Source: Anisodus tanguticus (lineage: Eukaryota; Streptophyta; Magnoliopsida; Solanales; Solanaceae). Taken from it: a stretch of DNA of 64,000 nt. Every line of letters starts with the position of its first letter. Positions within the stretch are counted from its first letter, which is position 1. Below are positions 1 through 11,787 of this stretch, in pieces. The stretch is from positions 44,754,052-44,818,051 of the forward strand of contig CM067549.1 in NCBI GenBank assembly GCA_034509755.1, given 5' to 3'. A program made the position numbers and the translations under genes. The notes beneath the pieces were generated by a model. The model was not told the DNA's origin and searched no databases. It saw only the letters and a list, made by a program, of their open reading frames with translations.

Positions 1-11
1 CACGAATGACG

Positions 12-242
12 CACCCAAGGGTGTGCTTAGTGGTCAATGAAGTGGGTTGAGAACTATGAGGTCTCAGGTTCAAATCCAGTTGAGACAAAAACACTAGGTG
101 GTTTTTTTGTCCTAGCCTTGGTGGACAGAGTTACCTGGTACCTGTTGTTGGTGGGATGTGGTAGGTATCCCGTGAAATTTGTCGAGGTACGCACAAGCTG
201 GCCCGGACACCATGGTCATAAAAAAAAATAAAAAAATAACAC
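12..242 (+). mobile_element. tRNA-derived SINE (SolS-type) with 11-bp target-site duplication
   Basis: A short retroposon with a Pol III B-box-like GGTTCAAATCC at 67-77 and an A-rich tail at about 220-240. Its body resembles the common nightshade SINE ending in 'tggcccggacacca'. CACGAATGACG occurs at 1-11 and again at 243-253 and is the TSD; it could extend left of the window. The insertion lies in an intron of the MAPKKK gene and in the same orientation. The family name is from memory; the TSD and B box are seen directly. Confidence 0.8.
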
Positions 243-367
243 CACGAATGACGTCGAGGCTCTTGGGATTTAGATTTTTGAAACTGATCCTGTAAGCTTT
301 CCATTTACATTTAGGTGGTTTGGTATATAGCCCTCTGAAGTTCTATATTCAATTTACTTTTTTACAG

Positions 368-853
368 CCAGTGTTGGAGCTGCATTCCAGCTCAAGGAAT
401 ATTTCTCCTGGAAGGAATATTTCTCCCCCTGAAGGGAACTATGCATCTCATCCAGTGATCACAATCTCTAGACCATTGATCTGCCCAAGGTGATAACTGC
501 AATTTGCACATACCTTTATTACTTCTAGTCTGTTTTCTACTCGTAATAAAACTGATGTATCTAACTGTTCTTTTCTTGATATCCACAGGGAAAATGTAAA
601 AGCCATAACATCTTTACCAGTATCCCCGACTTCTAGCCCTTTAAGACAGTATGAACCTGCCCGTAAGAGCTGTTATCTTTCTCCTCCACACCCGTCTTAT
701 GCCATTGGGGCCCAGAGTGGATACGATGCGAATGATTACTCAATGTTTCAAGCAAGACCCAACACAAGAACCACACTTGATCCATGGCTCGAAATCCGTC
801 AATTTAGAGTTCAGACACCATCTAGATCCCCGAAAACGAGATCCATTCTTTAG
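368..853 (+). CDS. Last two exons of a YODA-like MAP kinase kinase kinase
   Basis: Two exons encode the C-terminal tail of a MAPKKK; the kinase domain would lie left of the window. Exon 368-489 follows a pyrimidine-rich acceptor ending ttttttacag. It ends at AAG before a gtgata donor, and exon 589-853 follows atccacag. The split codon (AG|G) keeps one open frame to TAG at 851-853. The tail is rich in Ser and Pro, with SLPVSPTSSPLRQY, SPPHPSY, SGYDANDYS, LDPWLEI and a basic end RSPKTRSIL. As I recall, this order matches the non-catalytic C-terminus of YODA/MAPKKK-alpha proteins, which act in stomatal, embryo and immune MAPK cascades. There are no internal stops, so the gene may be functional. 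Family assignment rests on the tail alone. Confidence 0.65.
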
Positions 854-1330
854 TTCCACGTGATGTATGAGGTGAAAGTTTTCTTGAATTGCATTGCATG
901 TAGTCCCCCGTCTAGGAAAATTTGCAGAAACTATGTGGCCTCTCGGACGATAGTTCTAAGCTATCCGTTTTATGTTTGATGGTGCATTAGCAAGAGCAAT
1001 TTTGGGAGACCAGGGCTTGGTTGCATGATGGGGGGGGGGGGGGGGGGGGTGCATTTTCTGGAATATAAGATCTGTAAAATCTACTCTATTCTCAATGTAA
1101 ATGCAAGAAGGCCACTTGATTGAATCAAAGTTGTCTCTTATAAAAGATCACCACAAAACCCGCCCCTCTTATAGTGGACTTAGCTATAAATAATCATGAA
1201 GAAATGAAGGTCGGGCTTTTCTTGCATTGTGTGTTGGATTATAGGGAATTGAAAGAAAGGAAAATGATAAACAGGGGGAAAAGAGTTTCTGTGTTGTTAA
1301 TGACTTCAATTATTTTGGAATGGGAAGAAA
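854..1330. other. 3' flank of the MAPKKK gene, with a G20 run
   Basis: Presumed 3' UTR and downstream DNA. A run of 20 guanines lies at 1030-1049, about 180 bases after the stop. If transcribed, it would be a G-quadruplex candidate, but runs of this length are also prone to sequencing error. No gene is seen. Confidence 0.5.
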
Positions 1331-1565
1331 CAACATACCCAATGTAATTTCACACGGTGTGGTTTGGGGAGGATAGAGCGTACACAGATCTTATTTCTAC
1401 TTCGAGAGGTAGAGAGGTTGTTACCAAACTTGGCTCAAGAGAAAACATGATAAAAAGGGTTAGATAAGGTTTGAATAAAGTAAAGTAAATAGATCATGAT
1501 AAAATACTATAGATAATCAATAATGAAGAAATTTTAATAGTAGATGCATAGTACGATAATCTGAG
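1331..1565 (-). mobile_element. 5'-truncated RTE LINE 3' end
   Basis: Begins with caacatacccaatgtaattt and continues with a 'ggggaggatagagcgtacac...gtagagaggttgtt' block. This is the reverse complement of the 3' terminal region of the larger LINE at 3.1-7.15 kb. Only non-coding tail sequence is present. It could instead be a SINE that shares the LINE tail. Confidence 0.5.
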
Positions 1566-1569
1566 AAGA

Positions 1570-1617
1570 TTTGTCTCAAACACTCAACGGTAATTTGTCT
1601 CAAACACTCAACGGTAA
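1570..1617 (+). repeat. Two perfect 24-bp tandem copies
   Basis: The unit beginning tttgtctcaaacactcaacg occupies 1570-1593 and is repeated exactly at 1594-1617, just before a decayed SINE. Confidence 0.85.
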
Positions 1618-1786
1618 TGGTGTAGTTGTTAATGAAGTGGATTAAGCATTATGAGATTTTGAGTACAAGAGGCAAATATATTAAATAATTTTTTTATATG
1701 TTTAAATTTTAATAGACAGAGTTATTCGGTACTTTGTAAAATTAGCCGAGTTACGCAAACGTATAAAAATACCACGGTTATAGATG
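1618..1786 (+). mobile_element. Degenerate SolS-like SINE
   Basis: Follows the same layout as the SINE at the left edge: a 'gttaatgaagtgg' head, 'aatagacagagttattcggtac' in the middle, and 'ataccacggttat' at the end. Many substitutions separate it from that copy, so it is an older insertion. The flanks tttgtctcaa and tttgtttcaa could be a decayed TSD. Confidence 0.5.
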
Positions 1787-3093
1787 ATTTGTTTCAAGAA
1801 TTAGATCTTCTCATTAAAGTATACAACACTTTCTATCTCTCTAGAACTTGGGGAGAGTAGGATAAGCTTGTCGGGGATAGGGGTTGACTCTTTCTTAGCT
1901 CTATCTTTAAATGACTTTTTCTCTCTAATTTCATTCCAAAATTTTAAAACTATTTCAAGATGAACCATGAGTTTACCAACACAGAAGTCAAAGTCTTTAC
2001 ATAGTAGAAAATAAAAGTCCCACAAAGTTAACCATTTAAAACTTAACATAGCAGTAATTAAGAGATTTCACTTTTATCTTTAAATTGATGAATTACATAA
2101 ATACGCGTGTGTCCGTGCTGTGAATCAATATTATTGAAATCAATATTATTGATCGGGTTATAATTACAAAAAATATTAAAATGTAATTATCTTACTTGGT
2201 AATGAAATTCATAATTACCATAAAAATAAAAATAAATAAATAAACACAGTATTATCTTAAGAGAAAATGGTCAAATGTCCCTTTCACGTATGATCACATT
2301 ATCAACTGTACCTCTTTTCTATACGACATCCTGTTAACTCCTAAATTATTTTAAAATGAAATGTTTAGATCCTTTAAAATGTCAATTTCAGCTATATGCC
2401 GGAGAGTGAAGTGCAAAGATGTGTAGTGGTATTTTCCGATAACTTGAATCCGGTGAAAGTTGAAGAAAAAGAAGAAAGAAAAGAGAGAAAATAAAAAAGA
2501 AATAGAAAGACTTTAAAGAATAATAGAACCCCGCATAAAAAAGATGTGTAGTGGACAATTGACTATTTCCCCTCAATTAGCACACTGGCTGGCTACCAAC
2601 TCTTTGTACCTTTCTCCAATCATGGATGTACATCAGTTCTTTAATTTGTGCCTAAAAAATTGAAGACCTAGTTGATATAAATAAAAAGTTATAAATGTTA
2701 GTTCATGGATTAGGTATTAATTTGTTTTGTGTATGTGATTATATTTCTTTGCAAATTATACTCTTATAATTTATTAGAGTACGTGTTCTAAACTCCTCGT
2801 GTCTTATCAAAGAGCTAGTGGGTTGTGGGAGTCATTAGAACTTTTGTCCCTATTTTGTATTGATCTTTAATTTTTATTCCTCAAATGGAAATTATGTCCT
2901 CCGAATCATAAGTTCTTTATGGAATCTGACACAAGTTATGCCGAATTCTTTAAAAAAATTATGCCCAAAAAGCATAAGTCACATTCGAGGGGGAAAAATT
3001 AAAGACCAGTCCGTTTGAAGGGAAAATCATGAATTTCTTGGGGTTGTGGCAAAGCCATCTATAAAGAGTCATAGAGTCCACTGAATGTTTTTG
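1787..3093. other. AT-rich intergenic DNA, no gene recognised
   Basis: Short open frames only, none with a recognisable domain. A 15-bp direct repeat (aatcaatattattga) occurs twice at about 2125-2155. The stretch from about 2265 resembles common dispersed nightshade repeats ('aaaatggtcaaatgtcc'). Confidence 0.4.
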
Positions 3094-3107
3094 ATGAAAA
3101 ATTATAC

Positions 3108-6100
3108 AACATACTCAGTGAAGTACCATAACGTGGGATCTGAGGAGGGTAGAGTGTACGCAAACCATATCTCTACCTTGGTAAGTAGAGAGACTGTTTT
3201 CGAAAGACCCTCGGCTCAAGACAAAGCATAAGCACAAGCAAAGCAAGAGAAACAGTCAGACCCGGATAAGAAATTTAAAGCAGTATGAAAATGAGAGTGA
3301 CAAAAGCGAATAAGCCATGATAAATCATTTTGAAAAAAGAAGCAGTAAGTAACGCAGGTAAATAAGATAAACAAAGTATACGAAAGAACATACAACAACA
3401 GAAATCAAAGGACATAGGACTATAAAATAATAATACGCCTACTAGTATGATAGGATAAGCATGACTACAATAATAACACTAAAACTATCAGTATGTAAGC
3501 GTAAGTATGACTACGCTCAACTACCTACTACCCTAATCAATGTCCTCCACAACCCCCTATCTAAGGTCGTGTCCTCAGTAAGTTGCACTTCTGCCATATC
3601 CCATTTAAGCGCATCTCTCCAATACTTCTTCGGCCTACCTCTACCCCTCATGAACCTGTCCATAGCCAACCTCTCACACCTTTGCACTGAGGTTTTGTGC
3701 CTCTCCTCTGCATATGCCCGAACCATCTCAACCTCACTTCCCGCATCTTATCCTCCACCGATGCCACTATCACTCAACCCCGGATATCATCATTTCTAAT
3801 CATATCCCTCATAGTATGCCTACACATCCATCTCAGCATCCTCATCTTCGCAACTTTTATTTTTTTGATGTACGGAGTCTTGACTGGCCAACACTTCACC
3901 CCATACAACATAGCCGGTCTAACCACCACCCTATAAAACTTGACTTTAAGTTTTGGTGGCACATTTTTATTGCACAAAACTCTAGATGCGAGCCTCCACT
4001 TCATCCACCCTGCACCAATACGATGTGTGACATCGCCGTCAATCTCTCTATTCCCTTGGATAATAGACCCGAGATACTTGAAGCTTTCTTTCTTTGGAAT
4101 GACCTGAGTACCAAGCCTCACCTCCACTCCTGTCTCATGGTCGCTCTCGTTACTGAACTTGCACTCCAAGTATTCAGCCTTGGTCCTACTCAGCCTGAAC
4201 CCTTTAGACTCCAAAGTTTGTCTCCAAACCTCCAACTTAACGTTCACTCCGCTGTGAGTCTCATCAATCAGGACTATGTCATTTGCGAATAACATACACC
4301 ATGTCACCTCCCCATGGATTTGTCGCATCATTCTATCCATCACCAAGGCAAATAAGAATAGGCTAAGAGCTGATCCCTGGTACAACCCCATTATCACTGA
4401 AAAGTTCTCCGAGTCTCCTCCTATTGTCCGTACCCTGGTCTTGGCTCCATCATACATATCCTTGATCAACATAGTGTACTCCACAGGTACACCTCTAACC
4501 TCCAAACATCTCTATAGAACCTCCATAAGGACTCTGTTGTATGACTTCTCGAGGTCGATGAAAACCATATGTAAGTCTCTCTTCCTTTCCCTATACTGCT
4601 CCACCAACCTCCTAATAAGATGAATGGCTTCTGTAGTCGAATGCCCCAGCATGGATCCAAACTGGTTCTAAAAAATAGACACGCCTCTTCTCACCCTTAT
4701 CTCTACGACTTTTCCCAAACTTTCATAGTGTGACTTAACAATTTGATACCCCTATAGTTGTTGTAACTTTGGATGTCACCTTTGTTCTTGTACAAAGAAA
4801 TCATTGTACTCCACCTCCATTCTTAGGGCATTCTTGCCGTTTTAAAAATGACATTAAATAACTCAGTTAGCCACTCCAAAACTGCCCTGCCTGCGCTCTT
4901 CCAAGATTCAACTGGGATCTCATCAGGCCCGATCGCTCGTCCTCTGCGCATCCTGCGAACAACACCCTTAACCTCCTCAACCTTAATATTTCTATAATAA
5001 TCTCGGTACCTTCCGGATTGCTTCATATCTCCCAGCACAATGTCTTTATCTCTTTATTTGTTCAAGAGTTTATGGAATTAAGATTGCCACCTCCGTCTAA
5101 TATGCGTGTCTTCCACCAGTACTTTGCCTTCCTCATCCTTGATGCACCTCACGTGATCCAAGTCACGAATCCTCCTCTCCCTCGCCTTGGCTAGTCTGTA
5201 CAACTTCTTATTCCTATTTTTTCCTTTAATTCCACATACAAGCATTCAAAAGCCGCTGTTTTCTCCTTCTCTTGAACTTTACCATTCCACCACCAGTCCC
5301 ATCGATGCCCACCACGACTACCCCGTGATACCCCTAGCACTTCTCTATCTACCTCCCGAATGCAACTGGCCATCCTATCCCACATACCGATCGCATCCTC
5401 ACTACTCCCCCAAGCCCCTCTAGCCATCCACCTATCCCACATCTCATTTGCACTAGCCATGGTCAAACTTCCCCATTTGATTCTTAGCCTGTCATCCACA
5501 ACCTTCCTCTTCTTCTCCATCTCGATCTCCAAATCCATCACCAAAAGCTTATGTCGGGTTGTAAGATACTCACTCGGAATAACTTTGCAGTCTTTACAAA
5601 GATCGGTGTCAACCTTCCTGATGAGCAAAAGTCTATTTGAGTCTTAGCCACCGAACTACGGAAAGTCACCAAGTGCTCCTCCTTCTTCAAGAACCTCGAA
5701 TTGGCTATCACCATCCCAAAAGCTTTAGCGAACTCCAAAAGTGAGACGCCTCTCCCGTTCCTATCCCCGAGGCCAAAACCTTCATGCACGTTGTCATAAC
5801 CCCCCGGAAGTGACTCGATATGTCCATTGAAATCTCCTCCTACAAATAACTTCTCAGTGGATGGTATACCTCCCACCACCTCGTCCAAATCCTTCCAAAA
5901 TTGCCTCTTCTCCTCCTCGTCCAAGCCCGCATGCCGCGCGTAAGCACTAATAATGTTCATAGTGAACCCTCTAACTACAAACTTAATCGCCATTATCCTG
6001 TCATTGACTCTCCTAACCTCTACCACCTAATCCCTTAGTTCGATGTCTACCAAAATGCCTACCCCATTTCTATACCTTGACATACTCGAGAACCATAATT

Positions 6101-7151
6101 TATACCCGTCCACATCCTTAGCCTTTAGGTCCTGCCCATTTGGTCTCCTAGTCACGGGCTATATTAACCCTCTTCTTCTTAAGAATCTTAACTAGCTCTA
6201 TGGACTTCCTCGTTAAAGTCCTAATGTTCCAAGACCCTATTCTTAGCCTAGCATCTCCCTTACCCCACTTATCCCCCTAACCCCCGTCCCCGTCCCCAAC
6301 CGAGAACATGACCCTAATCTACCATCATTTACCAAAGCCACTAGAGCACTAATCAAAGGTTAACGCTAACACACACGGGAACCAATACTAAAGCATAAGT
6401 TAGCAAGAATCTAGACTTTCCAAAGAATCTAGTAGCAAGTAGCAAGCCACCTAAACAAGGGTTTAAACTAAAGCAAGCCAAAAAAAAAAAGAATCTATTA
6501 GCAAGTAGAACTATTGGCAAAAATCTAAAAGGCCAGAAACAATACAACAAGAATCAAGACGTAAATAGAAATATGAGTATTAAAACAGAATAAAATCTAG
6601 CACACAATGACAGAATAAACCAACATGCTCTAATGTAAACTACGGACAAGAATTGTATAAAAAAAACTGGTGCTAACTAGAATTCTATTGTAAATGATGT
6701 ATACAAATTTAAATACAGTAAAGGTTGAGAGAGAACATATTTTGCACTTGAGAACAACACAAAAATCTGATTTTCATCATCGCAGGAGGCCGCCAAAGGT
6801 CGCCGGAGTTCGCTATTGGGTGGTGGTGGTCTCTGAAGTTCCTTTCTAACCAGATATATTTGCCGGTGGTAGCGGGTGGTCGGAACCATAGAGGGTTGAT
6901 AGTTGTAGGCGGTGGTATGAAGAACCTGGCTGCCGATGGTGGGTGGAGGGATAGAGAAAGAATAGCAAGGGGGAAGGGACCATAAAACAAAGAGAACAGG
7001 GATGCGTACCTAGTCGCTGGTAAACGGAGGACGGAGCTGCTTCGGTGGTTGGTGGTGGTGCGTCTATGTGTATGTGGGGGGGGGGGGAGTTGTTATCGTT
7101 AGCACGTAAGTCAAGGGGTAGGGGAGAGAGAGAGAGCAGACGTTCAAATAT
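3108..7151 (-). mobile_element. Nearly full-length RTE-clade LINE with imperfect TSD
   Basis: A non-LTR retrotransposon of about 4 kb read on the minus strand. Its 3' end, at low coordinates, has the RTE-type terminus 'cactgagtatgttgt' in reverse complement. A GC-rich probable 5' UTR reaches about 7,140. Flanking ATGAAAAATTATAC (3094-3107) and ATGAGAAATTACTC (7152-7165) match at 12 of 14 positions and are read as a decayed TSD. Between them lie an endonuclease and a reverse transcriptase, both with stops and frameshifts. The 5' boundary is less sure than the 3' one. Confidence 0.65.
3517..6290 (-). pseudogene. Broken RTE LINE ORF: APE endonuclease plus reverse transcriptase
   Basis: In coding order from 6.29 kb down, an apurinic-type endonuclease begins with a SWNIRTL-like segment. 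It continues through NIISAYA, FVGGDFNGHI and VTFRSS before the DNA-nicking region ends near 5.6 kb. The reverse transcriptase follows: GPDEIPVESWK (about 4.92 kb), GLYQGSALSLFLFALVMD (about 4.37 kb), and a catalytic box that reads MLFANDIVLID, where RTE enzymes carry two aspartates. The 3' part has MRMLRWMCRHT and RGRGRPKKYW. In-frame stops interrupt the endonuclease near 6.0 and 6.16 kb, and several frameshifts split the reverse transcriptase. The element cannot move on its own. Domain recognition is strong; the clade name follows from the domain order and short length. Confidence 0.85.
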
Positions 7152-7165
7152 ATGAGAAATTACTC

Positions 7166-8297
7166 AAATCTTTTATTCATATATACTATATATTGAATCT
7201 CTTTCGCTTAATTATGTGTTTATTTTTTTATATTTTATGTTTCCTTAATAAAAAAATTTGACTCGGTCGTTATTAGTGGCATTGCTTGAGAGTGAGAACA
7301 AAAAAGTGCAATAATATTACAATGGCTGCATTCCTCATAGACTTTATCATGTTGTTTGGACTGGTTAGACTCGTCCGATATCAGCCTCATTAAAGAATTC
7401 ACCAATCTCAATTTACATAGTTGAAGCACAATTGTTATTGTTAAATTTCTCTGGTCTTTAATAATTTTGTTAATGGTTAAGTTAGTTTGTCCAAATGTTG
7501 ATGCTTTGGAGGAAAGTAAGTCTGGAACTAATTAGATGATTATTTTAATTTTCAAGTAAATCACGCTTGTGGTCAATTTAGAAAAGAAGAAGAAGAATAA
7601 GAGACAACGATTTCACTTTAATTTGAAATATTATTGACTATTTTTAAAAATTGTTTCTTTTATGGTAATATGAAGAATACAATGATTTTTCGTTGTAAAT
7701 AAAAAATTAAATAAACAACCAAAGAAATTTAAAGATAACCTTATAATTACATCATGTAATTATCGATAATTTTCAAATCTCTCATGAGAATTGAAGAATG
7801 TAATTACTCCTCATCAATTACACCGATAATTCAATTGTATGCTGATTAAGTAATTATTTGATCATATAAATATGTCCAAATTATGTAATTATATCTAATT
7901 ACCCCAATTTTAATTATACAAGACGACTATTCACACGGGACCTAAGGGAGATTCTGTAAATAGCTCCAACTTTCAGGGCCGAACTAAATTCTTATACATT
8001 ATTTAGAGGGAAAATGGTCAAAAACACCTTCTCTATTGCTATTTATTGGTATGTTTTATCCTCGGTTATAAGTTGGAGTTATTTCTGTCCATGCCTTTAT
8101 TAAAGTTATAAAAAATACACCTATCCCTCATTTGACAAACCCCCCCCCCCCCCCCCCCCCCCCCAAATCCGTTCAAATAACCTGATTTTCAATTAAAATT
8201 ATACGTTCTCTTCTTTTAATCCGATCCACTAAACTAAATTAAATTAAACCCAACTCATTTTTCTGAAAATATGCGTGGTGGAGGATTTGGGCATGTG
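7166..8297. other. AT-rich intergenic DNA with homopolymers
   Basis: No gene recognised. A C25 run lies at 8140-8164, and a G12 run (7076-7087) sits just upstream, inside the presumed LINE 5' UTR. The stretch 7,690-7,930 is dense in the TAATTAC motif and may be a decayed MITE. Confidence 0.4.
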
Positions 8298-8521
8298 CTC
8301 TCTCTGTCTCAATTTATATGATGTAGTTTAATTGGACATGAAGTTTAAGAAATAAAGAAAGATTTTTGAATCATGTGGTTTAAAACAAATTAAAGATATT
8401 TGTATGATTATAGATCATTTCGTTAAACATAAAAAATTATTTTTAAAATTAAATTAATATCAAATAAAAAAACGTGTCAGTGTTAGAGCCACTAAAAAGG
8501 AAAATGCGTCAATATAGAGAC
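8298..8521. mobile_element. Stowaway-like MITE
   Basis: The left end 'tctctctgtctcaatttatatgat' and the interior (toward 'gtggtttaaaaca', 'gattatagatcatttcgtta') match the layout of common small Tc1/mariner-type MITEs. These carry CTCCCTCCGTC-like ends. The right end 'actaaaaaggaaaatgcgtcaatata' has lost the terminal repeat. About 220 bp, no coding capacity. Confidence 0.5.
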
Positions 8522-9350
8522 AATAATAGAGAGTTTTCTGGCGACTGAGGAATCGCCATTAGCGGTGACGTTGTTCTTGGAACAAAAACAAAGCTTTTTT
8601 CTCACTGATTTTTAATACAGATTCAATGCTCCCATATTTAACCAAGAAGCTAACAATTTCGAGAGTTCCAAAGGTCACTCCATCACATACCTCCCAACCC
8701 CCTAAATCACACTGCTAAAGAAGAAGAAAAAAATATATCTGAATCATTTTAAAATTAAAAAATCTTACAAATAATAAGCTACTTTTCTTCGATATACTCG
8801 TCTTAGCTTTTTGCTTACAAAATCTTATATTGATAAATATTTTTTTTTAAGCCGAGAGTCTATTTAAAACAACCTCTCTCTTACATTGAGTATGTTGTAG
8901 TACTCAAATGGGTTCTTCTACTTATACGAGTCTCCGCAGTTTGCATATAAGAATGACTCAAGAGGAATTCATCAACGCCGATGCAAATGAGGAAACTCGT
9001 ATTAGTCGAAGAATTGAGTCGGTCGCGCAAATCATTGTCCGTCTTCTACCGCCTGTGCATTTCGCCCAAACCTTAATACTATTGTTTATCAAGTTAGTCA
9101 TAACCTAATAATTCGTAAGACTTAATTTTATTAATGTAGAGGAATAATTGAAGATGGAAACAAAGAAAATGGCTGCAGACCAAAGATAAGTACCAAGATC
9201 TAACGAAAAACTTACTATAATGGATTGGGACATAATTTTGTTTAGCTTAGTGGGTTGTGGATCGGGTGTGAATATGTAATTTCAGTTGAAATCGGTTATT
9301 TGTGTGGATTTAAGAGTTTTCGTCAAATGAGAGTATTTTTAATGGAGTAG
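8522..9350. other. Intergenic, no gene recognised
   Basis: One 66-codon open frame (8908-9108, +) begins MGSSTYTSLRSLHIRM. I recognise no domain in it and see no flanking exon, so I leave it uncalled. Confidence 0.3.
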
Positions 9351-9751
9351 GTTCAAATATGCTATCGAATTATAGAAAATGACTCATTTATGTCACTTGT
9401 TAATATATTGACTCATTTCTGTTATCAACGTTATAAAAATGACTTATTCATGCTATTTTTATTAACACTGATTTTACAATACCAGATATGATACGTGACG
9501 TCCAATTAGAGCCACCTCGTTTAATTAAATCAGTCTAATTTTAAACATCAAATTAATAAAAAATTCGATCCATACCCCCCGACCCACCCACAATCATAAT
9601 TTAGTTGGAGGTGACGTGCCATATATAGTATTGTAAAATCGGCGTTAATGAAAATTGACATGGATGAGCAACAATGATGGCATAAATGAGCTAAACTATT
9701 GACGGGTGATATAAATAAACCATTTTTAATAGTTTGATGATATATTTGAGC
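9351..9751. mobile_element. Foldback (long inverted repeat) MITE
   Basis: The left arm (9351 to about 9505) and right arm (about 9608-9751) are imperfect reverse complements along their length. Matching pairs include 'gttcaaatat' with 'atatttgagc', 'ttttacaatac' with 'gtattgtaaaa', and 'cgtgacgtcc' with 'ggtgacgtgcc'. The loop is about 100 bp. The element would form a long hairpin and has no coding capacity. Confidence 0.65.
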
Positions 9752-10236
9752 TTTTTTCGTATTTTTAATAATTTTCTGCCCCAACTTATAACGGAGTACA
9801 AAACTAACAATAAATGATAGTCATGCAAGGATGCTTCACTGAAAGGCAACCATCTGCAAAGACTAGACCGGTCAAGAATGGGTGCCTTTGTTGGTCTTTA
9901 AATGGAAGGACTTAACTAATTTATCAATGAGACAATTGAGAAAGAGATTTTGCAGTAACTTTTCAGACCTACAAAATGAATTCCAAACATAGAACGAGAG
10001 TATCAGGAAACTCTTCAATATTGCTAGTTGCAGAATTCACAAGGATTTGTTGTACCTCGAGAGAATATGTGCCATTAACACGGTAGCAAAGCATGAGCAA
10101 TTCTCTAAAGATAGTGTTCTACACCTCAATGCCTTACCAATTTTCATACTTTTTGATTTGTTTTTTGTTTTCTTCCTATCAACCATTTTCCCAAAAAATA
10201 TGTTTCAAACATCTTTACTACGACTCCTGTGGTGAG
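9752..10236. other. Intergenic, no gene recognised
   Basis: No domain or exon is recognised. The stretch ends at the 5-bp target site of the solo LTR. Confidence 0.3.
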
Positions 10237-10241
10237 GTAGA

Positions 10242-11782
10242 TGAAAGTATATTTATGTCCTAGAGATAATCTGTATTAGGATAAATGTACTTTATACACA
10301 TTCGTATTATTATTAATGGAGATTAATATTTTGGCATTTGCAATTATTGAATTATTAATTGATTGTTTATAATATTTTATAATATGCATCCCTGGAGGTT
10401 ACGCTGTTATTAATAATGTGAGTTATTAATATTATAACGTAATTCTTAAAATAGCCTCGACTAATGATCATCGAGAATGGGATATCAATGATATGTGATA
10501 AGTCGACATGTGGTCTATATCACATCCTTAGAGGATGTGGTATGTCTCACCTGCTACGAGTAATGGCTACTCGTGATGGACACATGGATACTTTGGAAGT
10601 ATTGGTATACCCTACTGATATACTGTTTGTTATACTTGTCTAAAGTATGATCAGCGTGTGGGAGATAAAAGTCCTTAGACTTGAGGTCAATACGCACCTT
10701 GTCTACATACTTTGATCCTGTCCTAAGCTCAAATGCCTTATAGGTTGAGATACGGCTTGCATTGAGTACATTACGATGTTGATTAAAGGTGGTAGTTGAG
10801 CCAAGATTAGGATTCATTCCTCGAATGTATATTCGAGAGAACACTCAGATTCTCAGTGATATTAGGTTGACTAAGTCGTTGGCCAACACAATAGACATAT
10901 TTAGAATATGGTCTAGTTGTCAACTAATATAGATGAGATACAATGATTAAGCCATTTGGATAGACACTTGACAAATCCTAAGCTTGATCGGATGTGTCGT
11001 GAATGAAATGATTTTATCTTACCACATAGAGGTTAAGTTTACTGGATTCGTGTAAACGTACTTCACATATTGAGTTCGTCTTGCGGCGCCGTCTAGGAGT
11101 TCCGCGTAGACCTTAATTTGATTAATGTCGATATGTGAAGGCCTGTAGGGTCACACTATGTCGATTATCTTTTCGATCTAAGGATGTATTGAGAGAGTAT
11201 TAAATATTCGATTTAGAATCAAGATATTTAAATGAATAATGATTGTTTTAATTAAGTCAAAATTGGATTTTGGATTTAATTAAGAATGTGCGAAAAATAA
11301 ATCGATATGGTGTAGGGCCATGTCAAGCTTCGTGACGCCCACACCATAGGGCCGCGTCGCTAATGACCTAATCTGTCTCGTTTTTGGGCCAGGCCCAAGG
11401 TCAACCCTAATCCGATTTGACCTAATTTTCACCTATAAATACAGACATTCACTTCATTATTTAACACACTTAATTTCATATTATTATTCTAAGTCTTAGA
11501 GACTTAGAATCAAAACACTTTCTCGAACCTCTGCCGTATTTCCTAGCTTTCCAAAGGAGAAATACATTGAAGCTTGGAGCTTGCAATCGAAAGGGCTTTC
11601 GCGTGCGAATCCACAATTGATAAAGATTCCAGATAATACAACATGTAAGTGTTCATGTTTTATGTTACAGGTTTTTGATTGTTATATAACCATACCAGAA
11701 GTAATTGTTGGGGTAAATAAAAACAAAATTTTAACTTTCGCTGTGCTTTACTTATGTGTTTTGAACCCAACAAATTCCTACA
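10242..11782 (+). mobile_element. Solo copia LTR (1,541 bp) with perfect 5-bp TSD
   Basis: Starts TGAAAGTATATTTATG and ends CCTACA, flanked by GTAGA at 10237-10241 and 11783-11787. No internal coding region remains, so it is the product of recombination between two LTRs. Its first ~450 bp match, on the opposite strand, the 3' LTR fragment at 39841-40287. That fragment adjoins a copia coding region, which identifies the family. The sequence reads as a + strand LTR. Confidence 0.9.
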
Positions 11783-11787
11783 GTAGA

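Noticed and set aside
3461..5647. Several + strand open frames of 80-190 codons
   Set aside because: They are antisense shadows of the LINE endonuclease and reverse transcriptase, which read clearly on the minus strand.
8908..9108. 66-codon + strand open frame starting MGSSTYTSL
   Set aside because: No domain, splice partner or codon signal that I can recognise; the length is compatible with chance.
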